DNA of 32,428 nucleotides, taken from contig JASHPE010000146.1 of NCBI GenBank assembly GCA_030038235.1, positions 1 to 32,428 of the forward strand, read 5' to 3'. The DNA is from Terriglobia bacterium. GTDB taxonomy: Bacteria > Acidobacteriota > Terriglobia > UBA7540. Made by a program: the position numbers and the translations under genes. Below, in pieces: positions 16,497 to 22,866 of the stretch. Numbering within the stretch: position 1 is the stretch's first letter; each line of letters starts with the position of its first letter. The notes beneath the pieces are model-generated. The model had not been told where the DNA came from, did no database searches, and saw only the letters and a program-made list of their open reading frames with translations.

Positions 16497-17774
16497 ATGG
16501 CGAAACTCCTGCAACCCAGTTCATGGTCCTCCTATCAGCAGTGGTGCGCCCACGCTGCGGCAGCACGAAGGCTTCTCGCACCGGCGATGCTCATTGCGGC
16601 GGCCCTGTTCAGTCCTGCGCTGGACCGGGCTCAGGCGCGGCCCCCCGGCGGGACTGGCAGCTCCGCACTCCAAGGCCACGTCCCACCGGAAGCCCAACAA
16701 TTGGCCGCCGAGGCGCAGGATGCGGTGAGCCGCGGCGATTACGCGAAAGCCATCGATGCCTACCAGCGGCTCGCCAAACTCGTCCCCAACGTTCCTGAGA
16801 TCCACGCCGATCTCGCTACCGCCTACTATTCCGCCGGACGCTTGGACGAGGCGGCAGCCGAGGCGCGAATCGCGCTCAAGAGTAAGCCATCGCTGATCAC
16901 GGCAAATTACGTACTGGAAGCGAGCCTTGCCGAGAGCGGTCACTGCCCCGATGCGATTTCCGGTCTCGAGAGGGATTACCCGCGTGCCACGGGGCCCCTG
17001 AAGCTCACTCTCGGCCTCGACGGTTTTCGCTGCAGTATGGCCGGTGATGAGGCCGATCGCGCCCTGGGGTTCGCCCGCTCGCTGAATCACGATTATCCCG
17101 ACAACCCCGACGTGCTGTACCTCAGCGCGCATTTCTATTCCGATCTCTCGGACGATGCTTCGCAGCGACTGCTTGCCAAGGCGCCGAATTCGTATCAGGC
17201 CCACCAGATGAGCGCCGAGGTGCTGGAAATGCAGGGCAAGACGAACGACGCCATCGACGAATACCGCAAGGTGCTGGCCATGAATCCGCGTCTTCCCGGG
17301 ATTCACTTTGAGATCGGTCATCTGCTGCTCGAAGGCCAGCCCACGGCGTCGGCTCTGGCGCAGGCCAGGAACGAATTCGAAGAAGAGCTGAAGACCGATC
17401 CCCATAATCCCGGCGCCGAGGGTGAACTCGGTGAGATGGCCTGGCAGGCGCGCAATTGGGATGATGCGATCACGCACTTTCGCGCCGCATTGAGGATCGA
17501 TCCCGGCAACGAGGCGGCTTTGGTCGGCTTGGGTAAGTCGTTGCTGTCGGCGGGACGCGCTTCCGAAGCGGTGGGTCCGCTCGAAATGGCCGCCAAGATG
17601 GCGCCCGGCGATCCAACCGCGCATTACCAGCTCTCATTCGCCTATCGCCATCTTGGCCGCGCAGCCGACGCGGACCGTGAGATGGCAGCCTATCGGCGCG
17701 CTTACGACCAGGTCCAGCAGGCGAATCAGGCGACCCGCTCCGGCCTCGCCGGCGACATGACGGCGAAGCCGTGA
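16497..17774 (+). CDS. exported TPR protein
   Basis: 425 aa. Hydrophobic signal (LLAPAMLIAAALFSPAL, cleavage near AQA-RP) after a long basic lead. TPR units run from about residue 62 to 410 (AEAQDAVSRGDYAKAIDAYQRLAKLVPNVPEIHADLATAYYSAGRLDEAAAEARIALKSKP is unit 1-2), with a less regular middle part. The last units (NWDDAITHFRAALRIDPGNEAALVGLGKSLLSAGR) are canonical. In many acidobacteria such TPR genes sit immediately ahead of CRTAC1-type genes, as here, suggesting a joint role at the cell surface. Start lacks a clear ribosome site; ATG 16587 is an alternative. Confidence 0.85.
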   Translation: MAKLLQPSSWSSYQQWCAHAAAARRLLAPAMLIAAALFSPALDRAQARPPGGTGSSALQGHVPPEAQQLAAEAQDAVSRGDYAKAIDAYQRLAKLVPNVPEIHADLATAYYSAGRLDEAAAEARIALKSKPSLITANYVLEASLAESGHCPDAISGLERDYPRATGPLKLTLGLDGFRCSMAGDEADRALGFARSLNHDYPDNPDVLYLSAHFYSDLSDDASQRLLAKAPNSYQAHQMSAEVLEMQGKTNDAIDEYRKVLAMNPRLPGIHFEIGHLLLEGQPTASALAQARNEFEEELKTDPHNPGAEGELGEMAWQARNWDDAITHFRAALRIDPGNEAALVGLGKSLLSAGRASEAVGPLEMAAKMAPGDPTAHYQLSFAYRHLGRAADADREMAAYRRAYDQVQQANQATRSGLAGDMTAKP

Positions 17775-17800
17775 AAGAAAGAAGCTAGAAGTCAGAAGCG

Positions 17801-17863
17801 AGAAGTCAGAAGTCAGAATTAGCGCCCGGGCTTGCTTCCGACTCCTGACTTCTGACTTCTTTT
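17801..17863 (+). terminator. 16-bp perfect hairpin followed by T-run
   Basis: Arms AGAAGTCAGAAGTCAG (17801-17816) and its exact complement (17845-17860) around a 28-base loop, then TTTT. It could terminate the TPR transcript, but it ends only five bases before the CRTAC1 start codon and thus also occupies that gene's ribosome-binding region. The arms are built from repeats of one AGAAGTC word. Confidence 0.55.
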
Positions 17864-17865
17864 GT

Positions 17866-19623
17866 ATGACCCGCAGATCATTCCTCCATTCGGCTCTTGG
17901 TGCGGGACTCTTGCTCGCCGTTCCGGCTCCACTCGGTGCCCAAGGCATGCGATCGCGCGGTGTGAAGGCGGCGCCGCGCGCGAAATTCTCCGGCAGGCCC
18001 TGGCCGGTCACATTCAAGAACATCACAGCCGAAGCGGGTCTGTCGGCGCCCGTCATCTACGGCGAAGAGTACGTGAAGCGCTACATCTTCGAGGCCAACG
18101 GACCCGGCATCGCGTTCTACGACTACGATCACGACGGCTGGCTCGATATCTTCGTACCGAGCGGCACTCGCCTGCAGGGATTCCCACCTGGGCAGGAACC
18201 GACGAATCGCCTCTATCACAACAATCGGAATGGCACGTTCGCCGACGTCACGGAGAAGGCCGGCCTGAAGTGCACGGGCTGGTGCACGGGTGTCTGCGTC
18301 GGTGACTACGATAACGACGGCCGCGACGATCTTTTCCTTACCTATTACGGCCAGAACGTTCTCTATCACAACAACGGCGACGGCACCTTTACGGATGTCA
18401 CCAGCAAGGCCGGCTTGGTTGAATCGCGCCCGCGCTATTCCACCGGCTGTACCTTCGTCGATTACGATCGCGACGGCCGCCTCGATTTGTTCGTGGCCCG
18501 CTACATCGATCTTGACATCTCTAAGACTCCGGTGGGCGGCGCCAATCGCTTCTGCCAGTATCGCGGCGTATCGGTGAATTGCGGACCGCTCGGACTTGCC
18601 AAAGAGACGTGCTCGCTGTATCACAACAACGGCGATGGCACCTTTACCGAGGTCAGTGAGAAGGCCGGCATTCTTAAGTCTGGACCGCGCTGGAGTCTGG
18701 GCGCGATCGCGTTCGACTATAACAACGATGGCTGGCCGGACGTCTTCGTGGCCTGCGATTCCTCGCCCAATCTGCTCTTTCGCAACAATCACGACGGTAC
18801 CTTCACCGAGACCGGCACGGAATCGGGTTGCGGATTGAGCGGCGACGGCCAGGAGCAGGCCAACATGGGCATCGCTCTCGGCGACTACGATGCCGACGGC
18901 TGGTTCGACCTGTACCTGACCCACTTCAGCGACGACGTTCCCGCGCTCTATCACAGCGTCAAGGGGGAATTCTTCGACGATGTCACGTATGCCGCCGGAC
19001 TGGCCGTGAACACCAAATACGTGTGCTGGGGTGTGGACTTCGCGGACCTCGATAATGACGGTTGGCTCGATCTGTTCGAAGTCACAGGGACCGTCTATCC
19101 TGAGGTCGAGAAGGTGTACAAGGATTACCCCTACAGGACTCAGCGCGTGGTTTATCGCAGTTTGCAGAACGGCGCGTTCGAGGAAGTGTCCGACCTGTGC
19201 GGACCGGCAGTGATGGAGCAGCATTCCAGCCGCGGCTGCGCGTTTGGCGATTTCAATAACGACGGCAACGTGGACGCGCTGATCTTCAACATGAGCGAGC
19301 CGCCCTCGCTGCTTCAGAATGTCAATGCGAGCGGGAATCATTGGCTGAGCGTGAAGTGCCTGGGTACGAAGTCGAATCGCTCGGGAATCGGGGCGCGCGT
19401 CACCGTCGAGGCCGGCGGGCGTCGCCAGATTCGCGAGGTGCTCAGCGGATCGAGTTATCTCTCGCAAAGCGATTTGCGGCAGCATTTCGGCCTGGGAACT
19501 GCGCGCAAAGCCGACATGGTCGAGGTCCGGTGGCTCAGCGGTCAAGTGGATCGCGTGAACAACGTTGACGCGGACGAGTTCGTCACGATTGAAGAAAGCC
19601 GCGGCATCGTCAAGCAGGGATAG
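17866..19623 (+). CDS. CRTAC1-type FG-GAP/VCBS and ASPIC/UnbV protein
   Basis: 585 aa with a twin-arginine-type signal (TRRSFLHSALGAGLLLAVPAPLGAQ). At least seven FG-GAP calcium-loop repeats follow (DYDHDGWLDIF, DYDNDGRDDLF, DYDRDGRLDLF, DYNNDGWPDVF, DYDADGWFDLY, DLDNDGWLDLF, DFNNDGNVDAL), predicted to form a beta-propeller. The C-terminal 70 residues are an ASPIC/UnbV domain (LGTKSNRSGIGARVTVEAGGR, YLSQSDLRQHFGLG). Exported, function unknown; family members are cartilage-acidic-protein homologues. No good ribosome site is present because the start abuts a strong hairpin. Its end lies 31 bases from the last tRNA gene, convergent. Confidence 0.93.
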   Translation: MTRRSFLHSALGAGLLLAVPAPLGAQGMRSRGVKAAPRAKFSGRPWPVTFKNITAEAGLSAPVIYGEEYVKRYIFEANGPGIAFYDYDHDGWLDIFVPSGTRLQGFPPGQEPTNRLYHNNRNGTFADVTEKAGLKCTGWCTGVCVGDYDNDGRDDLFLTYYGQNVLYHNNGDGTFTDVTSKAGLVESRPRYSTGCTFVDYDRDGRLDLFVARYIDLDISKTPVGGANRFCQYRGVSVNCGPLGLAKETCSLYHNNGDGTFTEVSEKAGILKSGPRWSLGAIAFDYNNDGWPDVFVACDSSPNLLFRNNHDGTFTETGTESGCGLSGDGQEQANMGIALGDYDADGWFDLYLTHFSDDVPALYHSVKGEFFDDVTYAAGLAVNTKYVCWGVDFADLDNDGWLDLFEVTGTVYPEVEKVYKDYPYRTQRVVYRSLQNGAFEEVSDLCGPAVMEQHSSRGCAFGDFNNDGNVDALIFNMSEPPSLLQNVNASGNHWLSVKCLGTKSNRSGIGARVTVEAGGRRQIREVLSGSSYLSQSDLRQHFGLGTARKADMVEVRWLSGQVDRVNNVDADEFVTIEESRGIVKQG

Positions 19624-19654
19624 CCTGCGCGCGGCGCGGGAGGAGGGAAGAATT

Positions 19655-19729
19655 TGGCTGCGAGAGCTTGATTCGAACAAGCATTGCCGGAGTCAGAGTC
19701 CGGAGTCCTGCCAATTGGACGACCTCGCA
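19655..19729 (-). tRNA. tRNA-Gln(CUG)
   Basis: Acceptor TGCGAGG/TCTCGCA, G73 and encoded CCA. Anticodon loop CTCTGAC in a 5-bp stem gives CUG. U1 start is typical of Gln tRNAs. Last gene of the array. Confidence 0.88.
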
Positions 19730-19730
19730 C

Positions 19731-19804
19731 TGGTTCTGGAGCCCCGAGTCGAACGGGGATAGCGAGGTTCAAAGACTCGCGGCCTACCTTTAGCCGACTC
19801 CAGA
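19731..19804 (-). tRNA. tRNA-Gln(UUG)
   Basis: Acceptor TCTGGAG/CTCCAGA, A73, CCA. Loop CTTTGAA gives UUG. The 31-39 pair is a T-C mismatch. One base separates it from the other Gln gene. Confidence 0.85.
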
Positions 19805-19812
19805 GTAAGTTT

Positions 19813-19898
19813 TGGCAGAAGGCGGAGGAATCGAACCCCTGAGTTTTACCTCACCCTGGTTTTCAGGACCAGTTGCCGGCCATTCAGCAGCGCCTTCC
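19813..19898 (-). tRNA. tRNA-Ser(UGA), long variable arm, C33
   Basis: Acceptor GGAAGGC/GCCTTCT (G1-T72), G73, CCA. Stem CTGGT/ACCAG encloses CCTGAAA, giving UGA with C at position 33. A long variable region fits Ser (class II). Confidence 0.82.
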
Positions 19899-19904
19899 AT
19901 AAAC

Positions 19905-19992
19905 TGGCGGAAAGAGCAGGACTCGGACCTGCACAGGTATTACCCTGACTCCGGTTTAGCAAACCGGTACGTTGCCATTCCGTCATCTTTCC
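19905..19992 (-). tRNA. tRNA-Ser(GCU), long variable arm
   Basis: Acceptor GGAAAGA/TCTTTCC, G73, CCA. Loop TTGCTAA gives GCU. Variable region of about 18 bases. Adjacent to the other Ser gene, six bases away. Confidence 0.9.
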
Positions 19993-19997
19993 GGCCG

Positions 19998-20072
19998 GCC
20001 GGTTGGAATCGAATCGAACCACCAGCCATCACCGTCTCGAGGTGACCGCTTTACCATTTTGCGCACAACCGG
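19998..20072 (-). tRNA. tRNA-Leu(GAG)-like, irregular T-arm, C33
   Basis: Acceptor CCGGTTG/CAACCGG pairs perfectly, but there is no CCA (CGG follows) and position 73 is C. Stem TCACC/GGTGA encloses TCGAGAC, giving GAG with C33. The T-arm holds a tandem ATTCG duplication and pairs poorly, so this may be degenerate. D-loop CAAAATGGTAAAG is shared with the next gene, Leu(CAG). No long variable arm. Confidence 0.55.
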
Positions 20073-20078
20073 AAAACC

Positions 20079-20155
20079 TGGTGCGGGAGGCGGGACTCGA
20101 ACCCGCAAACTCCACGGTCTGAACGTGGCGCCTTTACCATTTTGACCACTCCCGC
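20079..20155 (-). tRNA. tRNA with Leu anticodon CAG, short variable arm
   Basis: Acceptor GCGGGAG/CTCCCGC, A73, CCA. Stem CCACG/CGTGG with loop TTCAGAC gives CAG. The variable region is only five bases, whereas bacterial tRNA-Leu is normally class II. A73 agrees with Leu identity. Confidence 0.85.
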
Positions 20156-20163
20156 ATGAAACC

Positions 20164-20253
20164 TGGCGGGTGAGAGAGGATTCGAACCTCCAGCGTCCCC
20201 AAAGGGATCCAGTTTTACGGACTGGCGCGGCCCACCGCCTCCGCCGCTCACCC
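20164..20253 (-). tRNA. tRNA-Tyr(GUA), long variable arm, C33
   Basis: Acceptor GGGTGAG/CTCACCC, G73, CCA. Stem CCAGT/ACTGG with loop CCGTAAA gives GUA and C33. Variable arm of about 16 bases (class II), as usual for bacterial Tyr. Confidence 0.85.
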
Positions 20254-20254
20254 G

Positions 20255-20327
20255 TACTCCGCCTCGGACTCGAACCGAGATGACCTCGCTTTTGAGGCGA
20301 GGATGTCTGCCATTGCATCAGCGGAGC
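20255..20327 (-). tRNA. tRNA with Leu anticodon CAA, short variable arm
   Basis: Acceptor GCTCCGC/GCGGAGT (G1-T72), A73, no encoded CCA (CGG follows). Loop CTCAAAA in a perfect stem gives CAA. Five-base variable region, unlike normal bacterial Leu tRNAs. Only one base separates it from the Tyr gene. Confidence 0.8.
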
Positions 20328-20331
20328 GCAT

Positions 20332-20408
20332 TGGTACGCGGAGAGGGATTCGAACTCTCACTGTGCAGTTTTTAGGACCGCCGACTCTACCTATTGGTCT
20401 ACCCGCGC
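20332..20408 (-). tRNA. tRNA with Leu anticodon UAA, short variable arm, C33
   Basis: Acceptor GCGCGGG/TCCGCGT (G1-T72), A73, CCA. Stem GCGGT/ACTGC with loop CCTAAAA gives UAA and C33. Variable region five bases. Directly downstream of an intrinsic terminator-like hairpin. Confidence 0.8.
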
Positions 20409-20410
20409 AC

Positions 20411-20446
20411 AAAAACAAAAAAGCTCCGGTTTTTACGCCGGAGCTT
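20411..20446 (-). terminator. intrinsic terminator-like hairpin inside the array
   Basis: Nine-base perfect arms (20421-20429, 20438-20446), loop CGTAAAAA on the minus strand, then a T-rich run TTTTGTTTTT. It faces minus-strand transcription and lies between tRNA-Phe and tRNA-Leu(UAA). Same layout as the hairpin at 23579-23608. Confidence 0.75.
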
Positions 20447-20600
20447 CGTGGGTTTCAGCTTGTTTCTTCGCGCTTACATCCCACACCCCGGCGCCTTCAA
20501 GCTAAGATAGCTCGACTGCAACTGTAGCCGGGATTGGGATAACATCTTCATAGACGTAAATCCAACACTACAGGAATTCCTGCAGCGTGTCAAGTCGAAA
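20447..20600. other. spacer without recognisable gene
   Basis: About 150 bases between the internal terminator and the MITE. I see neither a tRNA-like fold nor a coding frame. Confidence 0.5.
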
Positions 20601-20738
20601 CGGATGCGGGTAGTGTCCTAATTTCAGACGTACGGGCGGCCCTTGTGGCCGCCCAATGCGCGTTCCTCGCGCGCGCCCTCAGTTGGGCGGCCACAAGGGC
20701 CGCCCGTACGTCTGAAATTAGGATACCACCCGGATGCG
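20601..20738. mobile_element. MITE with 8-bp target-site duplication
   Basis: Element 20609-20730 is one long hairpin: 41-base perfect arms (20616-20656 and 20683-20723) and a 26-base loop, with outer ends GGTAGTGTCC and GGTGGTATCC (in inverted orientation). It is flanked by perfect direct repeats CGGATGCG at 20601-20608 and 20731-20738. No coding capacity. The 8-bp duplication and ..TGTCC.. ends would suit an IS256-like transposase acting in trans; that assignment is inference. Confidence 0.78.
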
Positions 20739-20821
20739 CACACTCTTGACTCGTAGCTTGTCACTCGCCACTCGTCACTTACCACTTTTCAGCCTCTCCT
20801 CCGCTCAACTCGATTGCGAAA

Positions 20822-20897
20822 TGGTCCCAGGCCGGCGAGTCGAACGCCGTTCTCCCGCTTTTCAAGCGGGCGCTATGACCGCACTAGCTCACCTGGG
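20822..20897 (-). tRNA. tRNA-Phe(GAA)
   Basis: Acceptor CCCAGGT/GCCTGGG, A73, CCA. Stem CCCGC/GCGGG with loop TTGAAAA gives GAA. D-stem GCTA/TAGC. Its 5' end is only five bases from the HNH stop codon. Confidence 0.88.
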
Positions 20898-20902
20898 TTG
20901 CT

Positions 20903-21445
20903 TCACTTCTCCAGTTCGACGTTCCAGTAAAGATAAGCCTTGTAGTCCGACCATTCGGGCCGCAACGTGTTGATGTGCAGCCTGAAGTTGAACCTGGGAT
21001 CGAACTGGTTAGGCTCGACGGGCTTCTGCCGCAGCCTCAGACCCGCCTCTGGCGGCGTATGATCCGACTTGCGCTTGTTGCAGTCGACACACGCCAGCAC
21101 AAGATTCGTCCAGACTGACTTTCCGCCTCGAGCGCGGGGCACAATATGGTCGATGGTGTACTCCCGGGTCTCCAGCAGCACGCCGCAGTACTGACACGAA
21201 CTGTGGTCGCGGATGGCGATGTTGCGGCGCGTCATGGGAACCTTGAGCCGCAGCTTCCGGCTGATGTGATTCCGCAGCTTGATCACTCGCGGCAGTCCCA
21301 TCTCGAAGGAGGGCGAGCGAAGGATGCGCTCCGCGTCCTCGCACACTACCACGGCGCGATCCTGCCATTGCAGGTTGACGGCCCGCTGCCAAGACACGAA
21401 GGTAACGGGGTAGCCCTGAGTATCGAGAACGAGAGTGTCGCTCAT
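20903..21445 (-). CDS. HNH endonuclease embedded in the tRNA array
   Basis: 180 aa, cytoplasmic. Two zinc-type Cys pairs (C84-Q-Y-C87 and C119-V-D-C122) frame the HNH core: D99-H100 in TIDHIVPRARGGKSVWTN, Asn114, and NKRK from 123. The N-terminal 70 residues (LVLDTQGYPVTFVSWQRAV, RVIKLRNHISRK) match a widespread bacterial HNH family of about 165-180 aa whose function is unclear. GAGGAAAG precedes ATG 21445. The gene lies in the same orientation between tRNA-Arg(UCU), 17 bases upstream, and tRNA-Phe, five bases downstream, so it must be part of the array transcript or carry its own promoter in very little room. It might nick DNA, or serve mobility or integrity of the array; none is shown. Confidence 0.9.
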   Translation of the reverse strand: MSDTLVLDTQGYPVTFVSWQRAVNLQWQDRAVVVCEDAERILRSPSFEMGLPRVIKLRNHISRKLRLKVPMTRRNIAIRDHSSCQYCGVLLETREYTIDHIVPRARGGKSVWTNLVLACVDCNKRKSDHTPPEAGLRLRQKPVEPNQFDPRFNFRLHINTLRPEWSDYKAYLYWNVELEK

Positions 21446-21462
21446 AGCTCTTTCCTCAAAAT

Positions 21463-21538
21463 TGGAGGGAGCGCCGGGACTTCAACCCGGATACATCCGC
21501 TTAGAAGGCGGAGGCCCTGTGCATTAGACGACGCTCCC
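21463..21538 (-). tRNA. tRNA-Arg(UCU)
   Basis: Acceptor GGGAGCG/CGCTCCC, T73, CCA. Loop CTTCTAA in stem TCCGC/GCGGA gives UCU. T-loop TTGAAGT has G in place of C56, and the D-loop lacks the usual GG. Confidence 0.82.
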
Positions 21539-21540
21539 GG

Positions 21541-21615
21541 TAGAGTGGACGGGACTTGAACCCGCTAATGCCCGGCTTGAAAGGCCGGGGGCTCGGCCGC
21601 TTCGCCTTCCACTCC
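21541..21615 (-). tRNA. tRNA-Glu(UUC)
   Basis: Acceptor GGAGTGG/CCACTCT (G1-T72), A73. The 3' trinucleotide is CCG, so CCA is not encoded; the last G already touches the next gene. Loop CTTTCAA in stem CCGGC/GCCGG gives UUC. Confidence 0.85.
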
Positions 21616-21622
21616 AAAATAC

Positions 21623-21701
21623 TGGCGGGCAGTACGGGATTCGAACCCGTGGTCTGAACCGTGACAAGGTTCCGAGGACGGCCTGGCTCCTCTAACTGCC
21701 C
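21623..21701 (-). tRNA. tRNA-Asp(GUC)
   Basis: Acceptor GGGCAGT/ACTGCCC, G73, CCA. Loop TTGTCAC in stem GAACC/GGTTC gives GUC; G73 is the Asp discriminator. D-stem GAGG/CCTC with a large loop. Confidence 0.9.
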
Positions 21702-21779
21702 GTTGTCCCCAGCGCGGCCGGAACTCCTGACTACCTGGGGTCAGAAACGACGTTTTCCAACCGCCGACCTGAGGACAAC
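21702..21779. repeat. hairpin-forming spacer in the array
   Basis: Eleven-base ends (21702-21712 and 21769-21779) are complementary with one G-T-type mismatch. It fills the gap between the Asp and Met(CAU) tRNA genes. It may be a small dispersed palindrome or a processing spacer. Confidence 0.4.
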
Positions 21780-21780
21780 C

Positions 21781-21857
21781 TGGTAGCGGAGGCGGGAATC
21801 GAACCCGCGTAATTTGGCTTATGAGACCAAGCTGGGACCACTCCAGTCTACTCCGCA
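21781..21857 (-). tRNA. tRNA with anticodon CAU (Met/initiator/Ile2), unusual fold
   Basis: Loop CTCATAA in stem TTGGT/GCCAA gives CAU. T-stem GCGGG/CCCGC is regular, A73 and CCA are present. If the acceptor is seven pairs, position 1-72 is a T-T mismatch, reminiscent of the unpaired 1-72 of initiators, but the three G-C pairs of the initiator anticodon stem are absent. The D-stem CTGG/CCAG sits four rather than two bases after the acceptor. Only CAU tRNA in the array. Confidence 0.78.
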
Positions 21858-21863
21858 ACAATC

Positions 21864-21939
21864 TGGTCGGGATGGGAGGATTTGAACCTTCACTATCCTG
21901 CTCCCAAGGCAGGTGGGCTGCCGGTTACCCTACATCCCG
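21864..21939 (-). tRNA. tRNA-Pro(UGG)
   Basis: Acceptor CGGGATG/CATCCCG, A73, CCA. Loop CTTGGGA in stem CCTGC/GCAGG gives UGG. Confidence 0.9.
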
Positions 21940-21945
21940 AAGCTC

Positions 21946-22019
21946 TGGAGCGGATGACGGGAGTCGGACCCGTGTCGCCGGTTTGGAAGACCGGCACTCT
22001 ACCATTGAGCTACATCCGC
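21946..22019 (-). tRNA. tRNA-Gly(UCC)
   Basis: Acceptor GCGGATG/CATCCGC, T73 (Gly discriminator), CCA. Loop CTTCCAA in stem CCGGT/ACCGG gives UCC. Confidence 0.92.
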
Positions 22020-22020
22020 G

Positions 22021-22094
22021 TGGAGCGGGCGACGGTAATCGAAACCGTGCCTCGACCCTGGCAAGGTCGAATTCTGCCACTAAACTACGCCCGC
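22021..22094 (-). tRNA. tRNA-Gly(GCC)
   Basis: Acceptor GCGGGCG/CGCCCGC, T73, CCA. Loop TTGCCAG in stem CGACC/GGTCG gives GCC. One base from the other Gly gene and similar to it, suggesting local duplication. Confidence 0.92.
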
Positions 22095-22101
22095 TCAAAT
22101 C

Positions 22102-22176
22102 TGGTGGAGACGGAGGGAGTTGAACCCTCATTCCCTGGGTGCAGGCCAGGTGTGTTCCCGTTCTCACTACGTCCCC
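22102..22176 (-). tRNA. tRNA-Ala(UGC), C33
   Basis: Acceptor GGGGACG/CGTCTCC keeps the G3-U70 pair that defines Ala identity; A73, CCA. Loop CCTGCAC in stem CCTGG/CCAGG gives UGC, with C33. Confidence 0.88.
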
Positions 22177-22179
22177 ATT

Positions 22180-22258
22180 TGGTGCCCCGTGCAGATTGCG
22201 AGCCTGCGACCCTCTGTTTGTAAGACAGCTGCTCGTAACGCATCTGAGCTGACAGGGC
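22180..22258 (-). tRNA. tRNA-Val(UAC)
   Basis: Acceptor GCCCTGT/ACGGGGC, A73, CCA. Loop CTTACAA gives UAC; the outermost anticodon-stem pair is mismatched. T-loop is CTCGCAA rather than TTC-type. Confidence 0.85.
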
Positions 22259-22350
22259 GAACTAAAAGGGCAGGGAACGGCCGCCTCAAGACGAACATGA
22301 GTTTCCGTTTCCAGGTATCTGTCTCCCTTCGTCTGACATTGCCGCCAAAC
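22259..22350. other. 92-base spacer in the array
   Basis: No tRNA-like fold, hairpin or coding frame stands out between tRNA-Val and tRNA-Lys(CUU). It could hold a promoter or a decayed tRNA, but I cannot show either. Confidence 0.4.
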
Positions 22351-22426
22351 TGGTCCGGGCGAAGGGACTTGAACCCTTACTTCGCGGATTAAGAGTCCGG
22401 TATTCTGCCTCTCGAATTCCGCCCGG
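22351..22426 (-). tRNA. tRNA-Lys(CUU)
   Basis: Acceptor CCGGGCG/CGCCCGG, A73, CCA. D-stem ATTC/GAAT. Loop CTCTTAA gives CUU; outermost anticodon-stem pair is C-C. Confidence 0.87.
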
Positions 22427-22427
22427 A

Positions 22428-22501
22428 TGGAGCCGGCAGGTGGAATCGGACCACCGTGTCTTCTTTACAAGAGAAGCGCTCTGCCACTGAGCCATGCCGA
22501 C
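22428..22501 (-). tRNA. tRNA-Thr(UGU)
   Basis: Acceptor GTCGGCA/TGCCGGC, T73, CCA. Loop CTTGTAA in stem CTTCT/AGAAG gives UGU. Confidence 0.9.
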
Positions 22502-22509
22502 CCGTCAAC

Positions 22510-22586
22510 TGGAAGCCCTGATCGGATTCGAACCGATGACCTGCTCCTTCGGAGAGAGCCGCGCTGGTCCGCTGCGCCACAGGGCC
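22510..22586 (-). tRNA. tRNA-Arg(CCG)
   Basis: Acceptor GGCCCTG/CAGGGCT (G1-T72), T73, CCA. D-stem GCGC/GCGC. Loop CTCCGAA in stem GCTCT/GGAGC gives CCG. Confidence 0.88.
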
Positions 22587-22589
22587 GAT

Positions 22590-22701
22590 TGCTGTAGTGC
22601 CGGTGTCCTCACCGGCGTGACAGAGCCGGAAAATCCCGGGTGTCCCCACCGGCAGCCACCGAGGCTGAAAAATCGCCGGTGAGGACACCGGCGCTGCAGC
22701 A
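22590..22701. repeat. REP-like nested inverted repeat in the array
   Basis: 28-base ends (22590-22617 and 22674-22701) are complementary with two mismatches. Each end is itself a small palindrome (GCCGGTG-TCCT-CACCGGC), and a related GGTGTCCCCACCGG lies between them. This looks like a dispersed REP/BIME-type unit inserted between tRNA-Arg(CCG) and tRNA-His. Confidence 0.65.
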
Positions 22702-22710
22702 AAATAAATC

Positions 22711-22788
22711 TGGGGTGACCGGCGACGCTCGAAGTCGCACCATACTGGATTCACAGTCCAGCGCTCTTCCTCTTGAGCTACGGCCACC
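22711..22788 (-). tRNA. tRNA-His(GUG)
   Basis: Acceptor GTGGCCG/CGGTCAC with the extra G-1 opposite C73, the His identity pair; CCA encoded. Loop CTGTGAA in stem CTGGA/TCCAG gives GUG. The 5' end is set to G-1. Confidence 0.92.
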
Positions 22789-22789
22789 A

Positions 22790-22865
22790 TGGAGCTGCCG
22801 GCGGGACTTCAACCCGCAACATCCGCCTTACGGGGGCGGCGCTCTGTCATTTGAGCTGCGGCAGC
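22790..22865 (-). tRNA. tRNA-Thr(CGU), C33
   Basis: Acceptor GCTGCCG/CGGCAGC, T73, CCA. Stem CCGCC/GGCGG with loop CCCGTAA gives CGU and C33. T-loop TTGAAGT carries G at the C56 position, as in tRNA-Arg(UCU). D-loop lacks the GG pair. Confidence 0.84.
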
Positions 22866-22866
22866 A

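Noticed and set aside
17878..19680. 600-codon open frame on the minus strand
   Set aside because: Antisense of the CRTAC1 gene, whose FG-GAP repeats are unmistakable; the antisense product is low-complexity Val/Ile/Ala/Glu.
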